Origin: Tamarix chinensis
Lineage: Eukaryota > Streptophyta > Magnoliopsida > Caryophyllales > Tamaricaceae
DNA length: 64,000 nt
Direction: 5' to 3'
NCBI GenBank assembly: GCA_030549775.1
Contig: CM060172.1
Span: forward strand, 9,225,861-9,289,860
Shown here: positions 58,341-64,000 of the stretch, one piece after another
How the letters are laid out: each line of letters opens with the position of its first letter
How positions within the stretch are numbered: position 1 is the first letter of the stretch
The notes under the pieces: generated by a model
What the model was told of the DNA's origin: nothing
The model's database searches: none
The model's input: the letters and a program-made list of their open reading frames with translations, nothing else
Translations under genes and position numbers: made by a program

Positions 58341-61300
58341 AGTCTGTAAAACACCAATAACAGTTAGTATGAAGCATGTTTGGCCATTTTTTTCCATTTT
58401 GTGGAATTTTTGTGGTTTAGCATGTATAATATTATATTAAAATTTCAAGCATGATTTAAGTGTACATAGTATGTTAAGCATGATTTTGATGGTTTAAAAT
58501 CATACTAGAAGTTCATGATGAGTTAGGATTTATTTATATTTAAATCTCATAGGATATGTATTTGTCCAAATAATCTAGCTAAATAATAAGGGAAAAACTC
58601 TTTTTCCTTTTTTTTATAACCACATAGTATGGTTAAGAAATTTTGGCTTTTAATCCACACTTAGAAAAATTCTAACCCTACTATTTTGCTCTCTCATCTT
58701 ATATTCTTTTTGACTTTATGTTATTACCCTTCCTCCTTGTTATTGAGCCATCCTTTCCCATTATCTTCATTTTTTTACTTCTTCTCCTAAATTTTCTTGA
58801 CCTTAATTTTAAAAAACTTTATTTACGTATAGGGAGTTAAGGTTTAGAAAGAAGTGGAGCCTTAATCCTTTTTCCTTGGTGAAAATGGAGCTCAAGTTAA
58901 GAGTTACTTGAAGATTCATGATTTTAGGTAACTGTATTCACTTCTCTAGATTAGAGATCTTATGATCCACATCATGCTTGTTAAATTTTCCTTACCATGA
59001 TAACATGATTATTAGTATTTAAGCATGAGTAGTGATTTAAGAGGTGTATCATGTGTAATGTGATGTTTTATGCTATAATGTGAAACTTTTCATGTTAGGC
59101 CATGCTAAGGTTTTCTGAAACTTCAAACATGATATTTGTACCTTAATTAATTTTTAATTAGCCTATTATTATATATTTTATCATGTCCTTGATTATTATG
59201 AGGAATATTATGCTATATAGTTGAATTGTGGGCACCTTTACCTTTTGGGTTTTTAGTCCTTTTGGCCTTAGATGAGGTATTAGGTTGATTTAGATTGTGT
59301 TAGTTACACTATGAGTTATTTTTTAGTATATGAACGGTTGTGGGTAATTTTTTTTTGTATTTGGGAGTAAGTTTATTTTTGGGAGATTGTTGGTATTTTC
59401 TACCTTAAGGATAAGTTTTTCATTTTAGTGAGTTTTTATAAAATATAAATGGACTATTGTGTTGGTTGGGCATTTTACTTAAAGTCTGATATATATTATG
59501 TTAGGGTTTAAAAGTGTATAGATTAATTTATGTTTTTTTATAAGGTATTTTAGGTGATTAAGGATATTTTGACCTTTTTTCATAAATTCTATAAATTTAG
59601 AGTTTTATGTGTATCATTTGGGTGGAAATGTGATACATGTAATGAGTAAGTTGTTTGAGTTGATCTTGGTTAACATAAGTTGAATTATTAAGTGAAAAAT
59701 GCATTGAAATGAACTTGGAAATCCTAAGGTGAAAATCATTACTTTAGTACAAAATTGAGAGTGAGCTTCCATTTGGTGAGTTGTTGATCCTTATTGGTGA
59801 TTTTATGAGTTAGGGTTTCCTGAGGTCTAGTATCATAGTCTTTTCGCTAGTGGAATACATTCATCTGTCCTTGCTTAGTATCCAAATTCCTTGGTATCAT
59901 ATCATCCTATGTGTTTTAGCATATTTATTTAATTGATCGTAGAATAATTCTAATTGCATGATTAATAAATAATTTTTGTTATGAATTAATTTAAGAAGTG
60001 ATAAGTGGATTATAAGTGGAATGGATTAAGAGTGTGTCATGTTAAGTGATGTGTATTAAGTATGAATCGTTAGTGTTAAGTGTTGGCTAATTATATTCAA
60101 ATAACTCATTCATATTTAAAGTAGAAAACTAATTAATTTAGGATCAAGATTTATGAGTACTGGTTTACAAGGATCTTATGACACCAAAGGTGTCTTAGTT
60201 GTTGTGATATCCAAGATACCCTTATGTTTAGTATTAGGTTGTTGAAGTATCATAAGTGGCTTGGTCATTATGATGACAAAGGTAATGACATATTTATTAT
60301 GGGTTGATTTCGTACTAAAAGTGCCTTGTTTTTTGTAATAACCAGAGAAATTTTATATTTATGACATGGTTGATGTGGTGTTTGAGATATCTTCGTTGTT
60401 GTAATAACCAGAATGCCTATCCCGACTCTATATGTATTTGATCTACCATCCTATAAGGGGTATATATACAGAAATAAGGGTTTATAATTAGTGGTAAATG
60501 GGTGTGTTCTACCCTATCTTAACTCTTATCTCCCATCTATACAAGGAGAATGATAAGTGGAAGGAATAAAAGTAAGGTTATTGTTTTCAAAGCGACTAAG
60601 TAATCAGAATTTTGTGTTCACTAATTATGGAACTTAATATGGTCTTTTGAGTTATCTCCTATCATGAATAGTATTTGTGTGTGTATCAGTCCCAATTGTC
60701 ATGTAATGTGTTTATTGTTGTAATGTATGATTTATCATATATGCCATACATGCCTTATCTATTGAAGTGATTTATTTACTTAGTACATTTTGTATTAGCT
60801 ACTTTTGTTATGGTCATTGGTCATTCCTACACATAAGTGTTACTTCTTGTTTCTTAGGTGAATGTTGGTGTTGGTGTTGATGTTTTTGATTTAATATCTA
60901 TGGTGAGTGATGCATTTGAGTTGGTAATAATATATAGCTGTCTAGATCTCTCATTTAGACTTTTAATCTTCTAATTTTATTTATCTCTTTATTTCTATTT
61001 TGTAACCTTGTATTCTTGTGATCATGTATGTTCCACACCTATCTTTAATTACAAGTTTAATTTTTAGCCTTACACTTAGCATAGATTGGGTTTAGGGAGT
61101 ATCTTTATCATATTGGATACGACACTAACATCTTAAGTTTTCATTTTTAGCTTCTAAAAATCCTTTTTAAAATAAAATTATAATACCTCAAAGCTTAATA
61201 CTAAAAAATATTATTTTATGGAAGCATAATATTAAAATAATTTGGTATTGTCATCATAATAGGCATTATTCTGGTTATCGTATCATTCTCATATCGAATA

Positions 61301-61652
61301 CAAGGCAAAACATTTACAACTTAAAATAAAATAAACAAAGAACAAGAGAAATATTTAATAAATCTTAGATAAAAATTTGGAGATTAAACTTTGAGTGCAA
61401 CGTAAAAAATTACCAAAAAAAAAGATCTAATAAAACTAAGAGTCCAAAAGGTATCCCAACATAAAATAGCTACCGAATATCATTAAATCTATACCTAGAT
61501 CCCAACCGATAAAAAAAACAAATCACTCCTCCACATGTAATGTGTTATAAACAACAAAATTATCAAGGGATTTCTTAGTAACCTACAAATCAAAACCTAG
61601 GCATCTACTCTTGGATATTAGTTACACTCATAAAAACAATGGTCAATACTTG
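58341..61652. other. AT-rich noncoding DNA with a degenerate tandem repeat
   Basis: No genes. At about 60175-60430 three to four units of roughly 60-80 bp share 'ttgttgt(a/g)ataaccagaa' or 'gttgttgtgatatccaagat' cores, an arrangement like the short arrays in elements A and D but with different sequence. It may be a further diverged LTR. Confidence 0.4.
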
Positions 61653-62073
61653 TGTAACACCCCCAAAATTCACTACTGAAAAATTTCGTTAATTAAAAGG
61701 AAATTAGTGGAAGCAAATTAATAAAACGCGAACTTTGGGAGTATTACCGCCACACTTAGTACCAGACCGGTTCACTCATACCGTTCCCGTACCAAGTGCT
61801 AAGGCTAAGAACAATGAAATACAATTTGAAAAAAGTTCAACATACATAAATCAAAGTAGCGCATCAAATCGTTTACAAGAATAACATCAACCAATGATGG
61901 TTACTTAAACAACATTAGCATTAAAACCAGGAGTTTAAAAGAGAAAGAGAAAACCCTAACGATACCGGATAACTCCTTACTCTCTTTCCCGTAGCCCATT
62001 TGAGTAGCACCTGAAAAGATCTGCAAGGGCACTGCCCATTGAATAGGCAGGGGCCCCACAAAGGGAATCCCTT

Positions 62074-62089
62074 CAGTACTATGGTACTG
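62074..62089 (+). repeat. Conserved 16-nt perfect hairpin, copy C
   Basis: CAGTAC-TATG-GTACTG. The arms match those of B and the loop differs by one base. Confidence 0.7.
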
Positions 62090-62329
62090 AGTAAACCTTT
62101 AATACCACACTTAAAGACAGGTCCACAATGCAACACATAGTGTATCTATATACATATGTAATAAGAGGTGCATACATAACAATCACATATATAACAAGTT
62201 ATAAGTCACGATCAATCCTTTTGGGCTTAAGCCATGTCATAGTGTAAAACCAATACATTCGGACCTTAAGCCATTATTCCCCCATCTTTCAATCAATCTC
62301 ATATTTTATATCCATGTGAGTGCGAGAAC

Positions 62330-62765
62330 CCCACTATTATAGCCGGTGGACCGAAAAGTATACACTTAGGGCAGAACGCTCCTGACCACTATTATTTGCC
62401 GGTGGACCGGTCTCCAGGGCAAGATGCTCCTGGCCACTATTATTTGCCGGTGGACCGGTTTGACCCCGACTCACATGGTGTTCCACTATAAGTGATTATT
62501 ATTTTTCCATAATTTTATTCACATACATAACTGGTTTTATTGAGCTCGGGACCCCCACTATTATTGCCGGTGGACCGGAATATATATATATCATCATCCA
62601 GGGCACAACGCTCCTGGGCTATTATTATATCCGGTGGACCGGTACTCAATATCACTTGCCAAGGCAACACGCTCTTGGGCCACTATTATATCCAGTGGAC
62701 CAGTACTCAATATCACTTGCCAGGGCAACACGCTCCTGGGCCACTATTATAACCGGTGGATCGAT
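62330..62765 (+). repeat. 61-64-bp tandem array of element C
   Basis: The 'ggtggacc' motif or a variant starts at 62345, 62401, 62450, 62569, 62633, 62694 and 62755. The last units are 61 bp rather than 64, and the first ones are irregular. Units carry CCGGTGGACCGG or a one-base variant. Confidence 0.85.
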
Positions 62766-63419
62766 ACTCATAATCATAAGTCATCTGGGCCCAGCTCATT
62801 AATATTTCACTTTCATAATTAGTATCTTTCCTTTCTTTAATCAGCACATAATCATATTTATTTGCCTCGGACAGGAGATCAAGAACCCGGGACACAAAGG
62901 TACACCGGTCGTACCGGTGCATATAAGCTACTCAGTACCCTTCAACCACGAACCCAAGGACGCAAAGGTACCCTGGTCGTACTGGTGCATAAAGCTAACT
63001 CAGTACCCTACCGACAAGGACACCTAATCTATAAGTATGCATACCCCCTAACTAGGTCTGTAGAGCTAGAAAGAGTAAGATATAGGGCCTGGCTAGGGCA
63101 CAAAGGTACACTAGCAAATATCAGAATAATCGTGGACTAAACCACGTCCTTAGGGTAGCGACCCCTAAGGAGTCACCATTCCCGATCTCGAGGTCTTTCA
63201 CTTTAAGTAATAGTGTCTTAATTAAAGTGATCACGAAAAGCACAATAATCAGATACTTATTCACTTTCAATCATTCTGATATCATTAATCGTTTCTTATT
63301 TGGATGATAATCTAGGATATCACAGAGAAAACCATTAAGGCCATACTAATTATCAAATACTCTTACTTGGCTAATCAGCATTATTTAAATCATATTATAA
63401 TGGTCCAGAATCCAATGAC

Positions 63420-64000
63420 ATGTTAGGTACAAATTACTCATTTACCCCTTACTTATATAATTGCTAAGTCATCCTTTCCTTACTCGACAAATTACCATAT
63501 TACCCTTTAGGTTGCATAATTACTAAATTACCCCTTATCCGATTTAGGTTACCAAGTTACCTCCTACACCTTTTTAGAACACCATTCACCCCTCATAATT
63601 ATTAACCTTAACATATTTCCCTTTTTGGTTGGTTAGATTACCAAATTGCCATTCTCCTTTGTTATAATTACTAAATTGCCCTTGAGTTGGATAAATTACC
63701 AAATTACCTTCCTTCGTTATCATGATTACTATTTTGCCTCTTCAGTTAGTTAAATAATTACTAACTTACCCTTTAGTCGGTTAAATTACCAAATTACCCT
63801 TCTCCATTATCATAATTACCGAATTACCCCTTTAGCAGGATAAATTACCAAATCGCCCTTATCCATTATCAAAATTACCAAATTACCCTTCTTAATTATT
63901 ATCATTGCCATTTTACCCTTCTTAATTATTATACTTACCATTTTACCCTTTTCAATTATCATAAATCCCAAATTATCCTTTCTCATAACTACAAATATTA
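63420..64000 (+). repeat. AT-rich tandem array of element C, continues past the window
   Basis: Units of the type 'aaattaccatattacccttt' with a 26-36-base spacing. It is the counterpart of 30200-31740 in B. Confidence 0.85.

Larger units (their letters stand above)
61653..64000 (-). mobile_element. Element C: sibling of element B, cut by the window end
   Basis: It begins TGTAACACCCCCAAAATT at 61653 and follows B closely for more than 2 kb in the same orientation: conserved end, hairpin, 61-64-bp array, two-unit repeat, then the AT-rich array up to the edge. The left flank 5-mer is ACTTG (61648-61652); the right target duplication should lie outside the window. The high similarity to B suggests the two are younger than A and much younger than D. 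Confidence 0.9.

Overview
The window is plant (angiosperm) nuclear DNA. It is very AT-rich and gene-poor, with spliceosomal introns of plant type. It is dominated by broken transposable elements: Helitron, CACTA, Athila-like and other Ty3/gypsy, and Ty1/copia. One host gene, a mitochondrial outer-membrane porin (VDAC), appears intact. I see nothing that fixes the species, and no rRNA, tRNA, CRISPR or bacterial-type operon.

Layout. 1-4326 (minus): a Helitron Rep-helicase gene running off the left edge. Its spliced structure can be rebuilt as eight exons carrying only four small lesions. 4327-10970: AT-rich sequence with a possible RPA-like fragment (about 9172-9485, minus) and unassigned exon-like blocks. 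10973-13860 (plus): a decayed CACTA (En/Spm) transposase with its DUF4216 tail. About 13870-23990 (plus): an Athila-like Ty3/gypsy element (PBS, gag, protease, RT-RNase H, integrase). Its integrase is cut in two by solo-LTR-like element A (19491-23561). 24000-28394 and 33937-36200: remnants without recognisable genes. 28395-33931: element B, a 5,537-bp solo-LTR-like element with TG...CA ends and a perfect 5-bp target duplication. 36524-39758 (plus): the six-exon VDAC gene, 274 codons. 40684-42560 (minus): a decayed HIR (SPFH/prohibitin family) pseudogene, tail-to-tail with VDAC. 43075-45005 (plus): Ty1/copia remnant. 45824-46597 (minus): integrase end of a third gypsy element, abutted by element D (46598 to about 48050), a diverged relative of A and B. 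50400-53790 (minus): a second Athila-like element. 58000-61652: LTR-like noncoding DNA. 61653 to the end: element C, a close sibling of B cut by the window edge.

The most distinctive content is the family A/B/C/D. Its members have very long LTR-like bodies without coding capacity. Each well-preserved copy has the same parts: a G/C-rich polypyrimidine block of about 1.2 kb, a 26-30-bp AT-rich array, a 61-64-bp array carrying the palindrome CCGGTGGACCGG, and short hairpins conserved between copies. The order of insertion can be read directly: A went into the gypsy integrase, B into an older repeat, and D next to or into another gypsy integrase. Many lesions across the window (primer-binding sites, terminal dinucleotides, catalytic codons) are C-to-T or G-to-A transitions, as expected for heavily methylated, silenced DNA.
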